The position numbers were made by a program, and so were the translations under genes. Below the pieces are notes generated by a model. The model was given only the letters and a program-made list of their open reading frames with translations, did no database searches and had not been told where the DNA came from. A stretch of DNA of 64,000 bases from Zanthoxylum bungeanum. Taxonomy: Eukaryota; Streptophyta; Magnoliopsida; Sapindales; Rutaceae. This document shows, piece after piece, positions 45,851 to 56,152 of the stretch; within the stretch, counting starts at the first letter, position 1; each line of letters opens with the position of its first letter. Where the stretch lies: NCBI GenBank assembly GCA_019454045.1, contig SKCR01038145.1:1-64000 (forward strand), read 5' to 3'.

Positions 45851-46731
45851 GTAATGAAAATAACATATTTATTCCATTGGTTGCATCATTTACCTAGTCT
45901 TGGCCTAACGTAGTATAATTCATATATCCATGTTATGATAGCATTTGAGTATTATTTCTTGTGGTATATCGGATGGAAACCCAGACATAAATTCTGTATC
46001 CGATTCCGAATGGACGGTAATGCGGTCTGTACTTGGGATACAATTCCACGTACCACTTGGAAAAGTGCTCACATGTGTGTTTGTGTCCATATTTGTTATC
46101 TTCTTTTGCACCACGTCATAGCATGCTTACTTTAATGCCTAATTGCATCCTTAAGTGTCTTTTTTCATTATGTACTTAGTTGACTCTTTTATTTATGCAT
46201 GGACATGTAATGACTATTTGTTTATGCTTCTGCACGTATAAGTATGATATGTCTATGAAATCACATGTTCGCTATTATTTGATTCGCTTTTATGTGTGCT
46301 TGCGTGGTTAGTGTGTGCTTGTGTTTCCATGAATACAATATGCCAATGAAGTTGTATGTTCGTTGGTACTTTGACGTACTATCAAGCATGCAATCTTAGA
46401 TGTGAAATATATGCAAATTTAAGTGTAAGTTTTATTTTTACGCATATGGATTTAGAAGTATGATACTCTTGGAAATAAGTGTTACTTAAGCTTGATTAAA
46501 TTATTACACAAATCCTTTCATTACAAGTGACATAAGTAAGGCACCATTCCGAACCCAACGGTTTGAGGTCTTCCCTTGCGAGGGGTGAGTGCGGCCTTAA
46601 ATCTCATTTTCCCGATTCACACCGGGTGGCGACTCCATTATTCTCCGGTTTAGTCCATCGTGGCTACTCCGTACTCCTGATCGGGCTGCGAGCCCGGGAC
46701 AGCATTCGTCGTCCAGTTTCTGTGTCCCACA

Positions 46732-46736
46732 GAAGG
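46732..46736. repeat. Target-site duplication GAAGG, right copy
   Basis: Directly follows the LTR end and matches 43314-43318. Confidence 0.88.
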
Positions 46737-47238
46737 CTTCTTCAGTATTAATTGAATTTGCTTCGTGAGATATGAGATTCAGGTTATCTGTTAATTGTCT
46801 AACTTGATTTGTCATCCTTTGTATAGACGCCGCTTGACTCTGAATTTGTGCATCAAATTGAGCTTCCCATTCCTCGAACCAATCTTTGAGCATGTGAATC
46901 AATTGATCTTCCTCTGATGGTTCTGGTTTTTGATGAAGATCGTAGATGGATGGTGGATAAGATGGAAAATGTGATGGTTCTTCGTACCTTGAATGATTAC
47001 AATAATTCTGCCACTCTGGAACGTATATACATTGATCGCTCGAGTGGTTACCATCACAAATTACACATCTCCCCATTTCTTTCTGTTTAGCAAATGTAGA
47101 ATTGATTGGTTTTGACATCCAGTGATAATTGTTGGGCTGGACAATAGGCCTCAGAAAACCGGACTGATGCTCCCAGATTTGGGGTGTATCTTCTTCTAGT
47201 AAAGCTCGAAATCTCTCAATCTCCCAATAATGTTCCAT
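46732..47238 (-). pseudogene. gag: Gag-like ORF of the Athila-like element, N-terminal part with zinc knuckle
   Basis: The frame starts with ATG at 47238, about 115 bp after the primer-binding site, and encodes 169 codons before the solo LTR breaks it. Residues about 57-70 form a CVICDGNHSSDQC zinc knuckle (C-x2-C-x3-H-x4-C) like those of Athila-type Gag. A predicted helical, Gln/Glu-rich segment (IQSQAASIQRMTNQVRQL) follows. The large capsid region of a normal Athila Gag is absent, which fits a non-autonomous derivative. The frame continues at 43313. Confidence 0.65.
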
Positions 47239-47352
47239 TTTTCAATCACCTGAAAACAAAATAAATAAATAAAAATTACAGATATAAAAATAAAGAAAAT
47301 TAGATACAAGTAAATTAGATAGCTTCAAAATTAATAACTCAAGAAAAATAAG

Positions 47353-47370
47353 TCCCCGACAACGGCGCCA
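47353..47370 (-). other. Primer-binding site, tRNA-Asp type, minus strand
   Basis: On the minus strand TGGCGCCGTTGTCGGGGA is complementary to the 3' end of plant tRNA-Asp (one base from the usual TGCCGGGGA form), the primer site typical of Athila-type elements. Confidence 0.85.
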
Positions 47371-49388
47371 ACAACTTAACCGGCGTAAACACACACGTAT
47401 AACGCAAGCGCACGTATCGTTCAAGTAGTATAAAAATATCGATCCCACGAGGACTTAATTCCTACTGTTGTTATTAATTATTGATACTATTTATTTACAG
47501 GTATTTAATTATAGGGAGAAGGGAATTGATTGCTTTTGGTTGGTTGAATGTGGATTTGCTAATTAAAATAAAAATATACTCAAAAGAAAATACTAAGGAA
47601 AATAAAAAAAGACTCAAAGATCTAGGGTTGCGACTCCACACAATATTATAATAAAGATGAATTGATTCTCTTATATATGTGTAATAAATCAGTTTGCTAA
47701 CCTGGAACACGAAAATATGCAAAAGCCTCTGTCGATGGTTAGACGCAAATACCCAGTATAACCCAATTGAACCACATGTCTATGTCAACCAAATTACCTG
47801 GATTCATTAAGATCAAGTTCCAATTATGGCTACCCCTGCCCGACAGGTATATGTCTATCCTGTAAGGAAATCTATTAAAGGGTTATCTATCCTCAATGAA
47901 GATCGTGGGCTATTGAATCTAAGGCTGAAACCTAAAATCCCTATGTCTAGTTCATTTTAAGTTTACCACATCAATATTATTGGTGATCAGACAACAAGAA
48001 GCATTAAGCTTAAGACTCAATAAACAAACTAAAGAATTATCCAATAAAAAGAAAATCAATTATTAAGTGTGAATATTGTGTTTCATCACTTCCCTAGAAT
48101 AAAATAAAATGATGGGGTTAGAGGATCCACATTTAATATTTCTTATCTAGGAATCTCACTTATTATAAAATATAAATTATTTTATGTTCTGCTTTCTCAG
48201 GAATTAATAATGTTAAATATTTAAAACCAGCCATATAGGCGGTAATCCATTTAGTCCAATTACACCAGCCATATAGGCGGTAAAGTAATTTATATTAGAC
48301 CGACCATATAGGCGGTAATAAAGTCTGGCATTAATTATTCTGGTTAAATTATAATTTATAAATTATAATTAAGTGAGATTTACCTAGATAATTATATTAA
48401 ATGTTTCACTTTTTACCCTAGCGCTAAATTAACTTCTGAACATAAAAAAGAAAAAGAAAATAAAATAAAATTTTATTACAAAAAGTAAAATTGCATAATT
48501 GAAAATACTAAAAGTAAAAATGCTTAATTTAAATTACAAAAAATTAAACACACAAGATGAAGTCCTTAAAAAACTCAAGGAAGGCATGCTTTGAATTCTG
48601 AAATCGAGCTGAATATATAGGCGTCAGTAGGGGGTTGACGTCGCGACACCCAGCTCGCGTCGCGACGCTGGATTGTGTCGACGTGGCAGCTTCTGGTTCG
48701 ACGGCTTAGATTCTAGATAAGGTGATAAGGTCACACGTGGAAAGGTGGTTGGGAGTTCAATTATTGCGTCACGTGGCATCTTCTGATTGGCTGATTCAAA
48801 TTCTTATCCGCCACGTGTCGATTTCGGTTAAATGAGTCAATAATTGGTGGTGACGTGGCGTTGACGTGGTGACACTTGGCGAAAATGACTGTCGGTACCA
48901 TAGAATTGTGACATGTGGCGTCTTCTGATTGGTTGATGATGATGTGGTTATGATGTGGCATGTTGACTCGGTCAACTGGTGATGTGGATGATGACGTGAC
49001 AGACACGTGGAGTGACACGTGGCGATGGCGACTGTCGGCACAGTAGGATGATGACATGTGGCACGGCGCACGTTAGCAGATCGGCTGTGATGGTGACACT
49101 TGGCACGGTGCACGTTAGCAAAGTCAAACTTTTCTCAGATTCTGACTTGTGGACCCGGCGCACGTTAGCAAGTCTTGGTGCATGTTAGGCGTCGCGACGC
49201 GCAAAATTACGAAAATGCCATTTTGTCTAATTTTCAATGTTTTGGCCCAAATCACCTCCAGAGAGTCCTGAAACTTTATTTATCTACAAAATAACACAAA
49301 ACACATCAAAATATTCACAAAACGCATGAAACTATACAAAATATTAGGTTAAATGAGTGGGAAATAGTGATATAATTACCACTCATCA
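47371..49388 (-). mobile_element. Athila-like 5' LTR, minus strand
   Basis: On the minus strand it starts TGATGAGTGGTAATTATATC at 49388 and ends just before the primer-binding site, about 2.0 kb. It has three CCATATAGGCGGTAA units (48226-48320), many CACGTGGC/CACGTGTC motifs (48720-49080) and CACGTTAGCA repeats (49060-49170). Confidence 0.75.
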
Positions 49389-50300
49389 GCTGCTGTTTTG
49401 GTTGTTTTTGGGATATTTTTTGGGTGTTTTTGGGACTGTTTTGAGTGAATTTGGGTTGCTCGGTTTCACTATTTTTGGTTATGGTTTACTGCTTTGATTT
49501 CACTTTTTTCAGTTCTGGCTTGCTGCTTCGGTTTCACTATTTTTAGGCTGATTCTTGTTGCTGTTTCACGCTGGTTTCACGTTCACGGTGTTTCTTTTTT
49601 TTTTTCTGGATTTTTTTTCGGTGGTTTGTCTCTCAATTTTTGTTCTTGTTCGGTGATGCTCCCCAAGAAGAAATACTCCATAGGGTTTTCGGTGATAAGA
49701 AGAATGGATCCTTAGGGTTTTTGCTTATGTTGTTGCCGCTCAAGCTTCCAAAGGTTTTTTTTGGTTGCGCGTCTAGCCGTCCAAAGCCTCCCCCTTGTGA
49801 TGATTTGGTCCCTAATTTATAATGATTTGAATGGATCTCCAAATAGGGAAACAAATCATATTGATTTGGGAGATATTTTCTTAAATTATTTTGGGTACAC
49901 AATCTCACAAATTTGGTGATGAAAATATCCCAAATCTTGTTAAATTGGTTGGGATCTTGTTAAATTGGAAAGTGTTGATGAGAGAATTTTGAGATGTGAA
50001 TTGCATGGGATTTTATCTATTTGGGAAGGTTTGGGCGTGCATGGTGGATTACATGGGCATTGGGCGTGTGGGTTACAGGGTAATGGGCCGGTTGCAGGTT
50101 TTGGGGGTTTGTCCTAGGCTAAGGTTTGAAACAACGGCTGAGCGAATCTGAGGCTGGCTAGTGAGTCCGAATACAATGAGATGCTAATTTTGGAGGTTTT
50201 CCTTCATTCTGGCATTCATTTTTCACAACTTCTGCAACTTTTCAGGTAGTGCCTCCATACGAGACTCATCATCGGGCTCATGCAAAATGTAGTGTCTACA
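49389..50300 (-). mobile_element. Family B 5' LTR, 5' half
   Basis: Continues the LTR broken at 40994, matches 26850-27745, and ends (minus-strand start) TGTAGACACTACATTTTGC at 50300. Confidence 0.82.
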
Positions 50301-51235
50301 CCGCCTATATGGTCGGTTGGACTTAATTGAGACAAATGGAATTTCCGCCTTTATGGTCTAGTTAAATATAATTAATTAATCGGTAAACATTGAGAATAAG
50401 AGAGATTCATAATTCTGAAATATTAAAAGTGCATCCTTTAACCCCCAGCATTTTCTTTCATTATTGTAATTTTACTTTTATTTATTTTCAACTTATTTTT
50501 TATGATGTTTTGTTTAATTAAGTTTTTAGTAATCCTAGGTATGTGTCGTAGCTAAATACATAATCTAGGGGTGTGATGAATTCCAATATCACCGGTTTAT
50601 AAATGTGGTTATTTTATGTCTTGGGTAATATAAAGGTTTATTTATTGAGTCTTAAGCTTAATGCTTCTTGTTAACTGGCCATTATTAAGATTGATCTGGT
50701 AAACTTAAAATAAACATGACGAAGGAATTTTAGGTTTCAGCCTTAGACTCAATAGCTCACGATCTCACCTCGAGGCATGGTGAGCCTTAGGTAGATTTCC
50801 TTACTAGAGATAAACATATACATGTCGGGCGGGGGTAGCCACAATTTGAATTTATTCTTAATGAATTCAGGTAACTTGGTTAAACATTTACATATGATTA
50901 ATTGGGTTATTTGGGTGTTTGCATCTGACCATCGACAGAGGCTTTTGCATATTTTCGTGTTCCAGGTTAATAAACCGATATATTGCACAAACATGAGATA
51001 AATATTTCATCTTTAAAAGATATTGGAAGGATTCACAACCCTAGATAGTTTTATAATATTGAATTTTCCTTCAGTTTACTTTCGCACTGTTTTATTTACT
51101 TGTTTTAGCAAAAATCACCATCCAATCAACAAACCAATCTATTAGGTACTTGTAAACATTTAACATCATAAATTGATAGCTAAGGTATTAAGTCCTCGTG
51201 GGATCGATATATTTTATACTACTTGAACGATATGT
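50301..51235 (+). mobile_element. Athila-like LTR fragment, plus strand, second copy
   Basis: Nearly identical to 27746-28690 and with the same junction to the family B LTR (TCTACA/CCGCCTATATGG). Confidence 0.72.
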
Positions 51236-52356
51236 GCGCTTGCAGTACGTGAGTGATTTCACATATCAGTTTTCATATAAAGTTATTCTAGAACCTTGGT
51301 GTTAGAACCAAATGCTTTTATATCACTTTTTCAATTTTGCGTCCACTCACTTAGATCGTACGACGATCTAACCCCCATTTCAATTTTCTATTCTTACAGG
51401 TATTCTCGGAGGACGAGCTCGGGAGGACGAATACTGATGCAGTCACTATGTTTTGGAGTCCACCAGATCAAGTCACAGAGAGTGTGAGTCCAGTCAGTTT
51501 AAGCAAAAGATGTGTATTAGTCATTGTTTGTGATGGTCGTTGTAAAAGTAAATGTAATTGAGTACGCAGTCATTAATGTTGAGTTTGTGAGTTATATTAT
51601 AAAGCTTGGGCTTTGGTCCACACTTAAAATATTTAAATAAAAGAAAAGAGAGTATTAGTATATGTTTATGGTGTGAGAGTCAGAGGCTCAGGGGGATAGT
51701 ACGGCCTATTTCCTGCCAGTAGGATCCCCCTTATTTGGGGATGTTACATAATTAGAAATTAAATATCATATCCATATGTCATAATTAGTATGATAAGTGG
51801 TAAGATATTATTGGTAACAAATGGCATGACTTTTTTAAGCTTGAAGTGTTAAAATTGAACAAGTAACTTAAGACTTATTAAATAAAATTTAAAAAAAAAC
51901 CAAAATACCTTTCCCCCAATTTCGTCCCTAGCCATATATAAAAGGGAAAATTGTTTTCTCTTCATTTTCTTTAGTCATGGCCAAGCCTCCAACATTTTAG
52001 AGATCTTCCAATATGGTTTTTGAGAGAAAGTGAACAAATCAAGAAGAAAACATAAGGAAATTTGGAGATTTTAAGGTAATCTTTAATATTCTTAAGCTTA
52101 GAAAGTTTGTTTCTTATTCTTGAGCATATGGAATAGTTCTAAGGTTTCTTTCTTTCTTGGATTTCGGGCTTTTGATTTGGAGGATGGATTTGGAGGCTAA
52201 ATGCATGTGTGAAGTTAGATTGAATGATATTAGTGTAATATTTGTTCAATTTTGTCATTTTATGACTTGTTGCCATTCTATAGTGTTATGACCACTCTTG
52301 TAACTCCTAGAATTTTTCTTGAGTTCTTTATTTGTGGTGACTTTGGTTGGAGTTAT
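51236..52356 (+). mobile_element. Unassigned repeat, second copy
   Basis: Near-identical copy of 28691-29815, ending at GGAGTTAT, where an inverted copia-C LTR begins. No coding domain recognised. Confidence 0.45.
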
Positions 52357-54168
52357 TGTTGAGTTTCTACGGTCTAACCGGGATCGATTTAAGCAAGAAA
52401 CAAACATGTGAATACAACAAGGAAGTTGCGGAATACTTAAATTGAGCGGTTGAGCGATTCGTTGAACACAAAAATCCAAGCTTTTTTCCTCCAAGGCTCT
52501 CGACAGTGGGCAGTATTTGTGTCCTCAAAATTTCGGCCATGGATAATCTCAAGCTCCAAGCTTTGTGATGTGATTCCATGCTCACGGATGCGGTTCCCTA
52601 TCACCTTCGCAAGACTCCGGAAGTGTGCTAGCACTTGGTAATTTTTGCCATAAAAATCACCTTGCTTCTCCTTGCCATTCTCGGTAAAACCAGTGAAAGA
52701 ATGAGAAGAATGTCCATTGGGCGTGAGAGAGAAGAGAGGAATGAGAGAGTTAGATGTGTTAGGTTGTTGGAAATGAGTATCTAATACACTAAAAGGAATT
52801 TAAAAAAATCCATTTACAAATTTTTCGTTCCAAAAGTCAAACCATTTAAAGCCACAACCACTTCCATCAACTATTCACATCAAAAGTGACTATACATCAC
52901 ATCACTCAAAGTGACAAGTGAATTGACGTTTGATGTGACTAGTGATTTGACGTTTGATGTGACTTGTGGGCCGCACTTGAATTCGAGATGCGAGTGTGCC
53001 CACAAACACTCTCGGGCTCGGGTTCACTAATTCCAAATTAACGAATTTTCCGTTGCGACGTAATTAAATAATTTTGCCTAGCAAAATCACTATTTACGTC
53101 GCTAACGAATTAATTTTAAATTAACTCGTTTGTCCGAATTAAAATCTAATTTCAATTCCGCGTCGAAATCCAATTTCGTATAATGAGATCCTTGGATATG
53201 TTGGCAGTAAATCCGGTCGTCGGACTATCCGTACACGTAAGTACCTAGTACTACGTTTTTACCGATTTACATGACAAGGTTGGCTTCTAGCAAAGCACCA
53301 TGCCTACCCAATTCTCCAGAAATATCCTAACAGGAATATGTGATCTATATCAGGTGTAGTATACGTAGTATAGCGTATTTCGATCCAGCATCGGATGTCA
53401 CGTGCAAGGCCAGGGTCTGGAAATGTGTCTGCCCCATACGAAGCACATATCAGATCTCTGGTAACTAGTCTCTATAATTGGATAAACATGACCTAGTCAT
53501 AATATCCCGATAGCTGCAGCATATAAGAGAACGAGTTCTGTATCCTACGTGATCATCATCTCCACTATGACTGGAGTGATACTTCCATCTCGACATCACA
53601 CCCAATACACTACGATTCTCAATATATCCAGAAGAGGCGTACACATAACCTGTTAAAACCCTGGACGACCAAAACCAAAGTATATTGATTGTCGCAAGTA
53701 TTAGCGGTGCAAGTCTCAGGTTAAGACCAAATACACCTACCCTGATTCAGACTTCCATAGACACATAATCATACTACCAATGGAATTTCGAGGAGTCTAT
53801 CCAGAGCGAAGCTGTTTTCCATACCATCGGTAAAACACAACCTCCTACTACACTTGCATGAGTATCCTATACCCAAATATATGAGAACTATGTCGTTATG
53901 CCCTCATAACGCGCACAAGTGTAATACTAGTCATTTACGCATTATCGATGTCCAATCTCGATAATACTCTGACTAGGGATATTTAATGATTAAACCTCGT
54001 GGATTGATACTGTGTCATATCTTATCAATCCGGAACTAATCATATGGACCTTCTATCTTTATAACATCTTGGAATCTAATTAAAATGACAGAAGAGAATT
54101 TCCTTTGTCACAACAATAGTTAATTTGTACAACAACACCATGAATCTGTACAAATATGACGCTATGGG
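52357..54168 (-). mobile_element. Inverted copia-C LTR, interrupted by a younger element
   Basis: On the minus strand it covers almost a whole copia-C LTR, from about 20 bp inside its 5' end (GCTATGGG at 54168) to ACTCAACA at 52357. No primer-binding site lies beside its 3' end, so it is a solo or 3' LTR. The young element at 54169 inserted into it, so its last bases should lie beyond the window. Confidence 0.75.
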
Positions 54169-56137
54169 TGTTAGACATTATGTCCCATAGCGTCACTGTT
54201 TGTAAATGATTTGTATTATTGTACAAAATTAACTATGTGATAATGAAATTGCCTTTTGCCGTTTTGTAATTTTATTTACTTTGATATATAAATGGCGAAA
54301 GTCCATATGATTAGTACTGGATTGAGATGATATGAGACAGTATCAATCCATAAAGGTTTAATCATTAAATATCCCTAGCCGTAGTATTATCGAGACTGGA
54401 CATCGATAATGCGGAATAGGCTAGTATTGCGCTTGTGCACGTTGTGAGGGCACAACGGCATAGTTCTCATATATTTAAGTATTGGATACTTATGCAAGTG
54501 CGATAGGAGGTTGTGTTTTACCGATGGTACGGAAAACAGCTTCGCTCTGGATAGACCCCGCGGAATCCCATTGGTAGTATGTCTATGTGTCTATGGGAGG
54601 CCGCATCAGGGTAGGTGTATATGGTCTTAACCTGAGACTTACATCGCTAGTACTTGCGACAATCGGTAAACTTTGTTTTTGTGGTTGGGGACCTTAACCG
54701 GTTCTGTGTACACCTCTTCTGGGTTTATCGAGAAGCGTAGTGTACTGGATGTGATGTCAAGATGGAAGTATCGCTTCAGACATATGGAGGTGATGATCAC
54801 GCAGGGCACAGAACTAGTACTCTATAAAAGGTTGCAACCGTCGGGACAATATGACCAGGTCAGGATTGTCCGATTTAAAGAGACTAGTTGCTTGATGTCC
54901 GATATATGTTTCGTACGGGGCAGACACATCTCCATCTCCAGCCCTAGGCCTAGCATGTGATCATCCGATACTGGATCGATGTACGCAATACTACGGTATA
55001 CTACGCTTGATATAGATCTTATATTCCTATAAGAATATTTCTGGAGAATTGGGTAGGCATGGCGCTTTGCTAGAAGCCAACCTTGTCTTGTGAATCGGTA
55101 AAGACGTAGTACGAGGTACGTACGTGTTCGGATTATCCGACGACCGTATTTACTGCCAAAATATCCGGAGGTCTCTTGGGTCGCTTCCGAAGATTCACCT
55201 ATGATATTTGATTCGAATTTAATTAATCTTGGATTAATTACGGAGAAACTTTATCTTGGATAAAGTGCCTTATTTAGAGAGAGAGAACGATTAATTTGGA
55301 ATTAATCAGTAAGATTATTATATTCGATATAATAATTGAAATTCGATTTCGACGCGAAATTAAAATTAGATTTTAATTCGGGCATACGAGTTAATTTAGA
55401 AATAATTCGTTAGCGACGTAAATAATAATTTCGCTAGGCGCGGTTATTTATTTAAATTCGATTTAATTAACGTCGCGACGTAAGTTCGGTATTTCGGAAA
55501 TATCGAACCCGAACGCGTGAGTGGACGTGGGCCCACTTTCATTTGGAAACGTGTGGGGCCCACATGACACTTGTCATTATATGCATTATTTTATTGATAA
55601 GGCATTGCATGTTAATAGTGTACAATACACTCTAAGGCATTGCATGGTGATAGTGTGCATTACACTCAAAGGTTTTGCATGGAGTTTGAGTGTTTGACAC
55701 TCTAAGCCATTGCATGGTTTATGTCATAGATTTATTATTAATTTAATAAATTATACATAAATATAAATTGATTTTTGGTAAAACAAAATCAATTAAGACT
55801 TTACACAAAATCTCTCTTCTCTCTCAAATTGCCGAGAACTCCATTGACAAGGGCAAGGAAGATTTGATCTTCTATTTCTCCATTTTTGCTAGCACAAGCA
55901 AGGGATCAAAAGAGGTGATAGGGAAACCATCAAAGAGCTTGGAATACAAAAGCTTGGAGCTTCAAGTCTTCTTCTTCCTCTTGGCCGAATCTTCCACACT
56001 TGGAGCTTCTACCATTTGATCATCTTCTTCATCACAAGATATTGTAAGTATGATTCCGCCATACTTCATGTTTATATATATTCTTTTTAGTATTTCACAT
56101 GCTTAATCTTTGTTTGGACATATTATAGAAACCAACA
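54169..56137 (+). mobile_element. 5' LTR of a young copia-C element
   Basis: It runs from TGTTAGACATTATGTCCC to AGAAACCAACA, 1,969 bp. By eye it differs from the visible 1.5 kb of the 3' LTR at about a dozen bases plus a few small indels, so the insertion is recent. It has a TATA box at 54823. Minisatellite-like AAGGCATTGCATG units lie at 55600-55720. Confidence 0.92.
54823..54830 (+). promoter_or_regulatory. TATA box of the copia-C LTR
   Basis: TATAAAAG lies in ACTCTATAAAAGGTTGC. Older copies read ACTCTAATTTGTTGC at this point (for example 17643-17657) and so lack the box. Confidence 0.6.
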
Positions 56138-56138
56138 A

Positions 56139-56152
56139 TGGTATCATTGAGC
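56139..56152 (+). other. Primer-binding site, initiator-tRNA-Met type
   Basis: TGGTATCATTGAGC resembles the TGGTATCAGAGC site used by most plant copia elements and lies one base after the LTR end. Confidence 0.8.

Larger units (their letters stand above)
43319..46731 (+). mobile_element. Solo LTR of Ogre/Tat-like family A
   Basis: It runs from TGTAGGCACTGT to GTGTCCCACA, 3,413 bp, with perfect GAAGG duplications and no internal sequence. It results from recombination between two LTRs of a former insertion. It has a TATA box (44075), two conserved blocks (45141-45231 and 45963-46054) and three 176-bp repeats between them. Confidence 0.92.
40995..49388 (-). mobile_element. Athila-like element carrying a LOG-like gene
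   Basis: This 8.4 kb insertion lies within a family B LTR. On the minus strand the order is LTR (49388-47371), tRNA-Asp-type primer-binding site (47370-47353), gag-like ORF (47238-42570, split by a solo LTR), linker, LOG-like gene (42047-41395) and polypurine-like GGGGGAGG (about 41300). No pol genes and no 3' LTR were found, so it is non-autonomous or truncated. GCTGC occurs at both edges (40990-40994 and 49389-49393) but the target is itself GCTGCT-repetitive, so this may be chance. Confidence 0.78.

Noticed and set aside
40990..49393. GCTGC as a firm target-site duplication for the Athila-like insertion
   Set aside because: The host LTR is made of GCTGCT-rich repeats here and the element lacks a 3' LTR, so the match may be coincidence; kept only as a remark.
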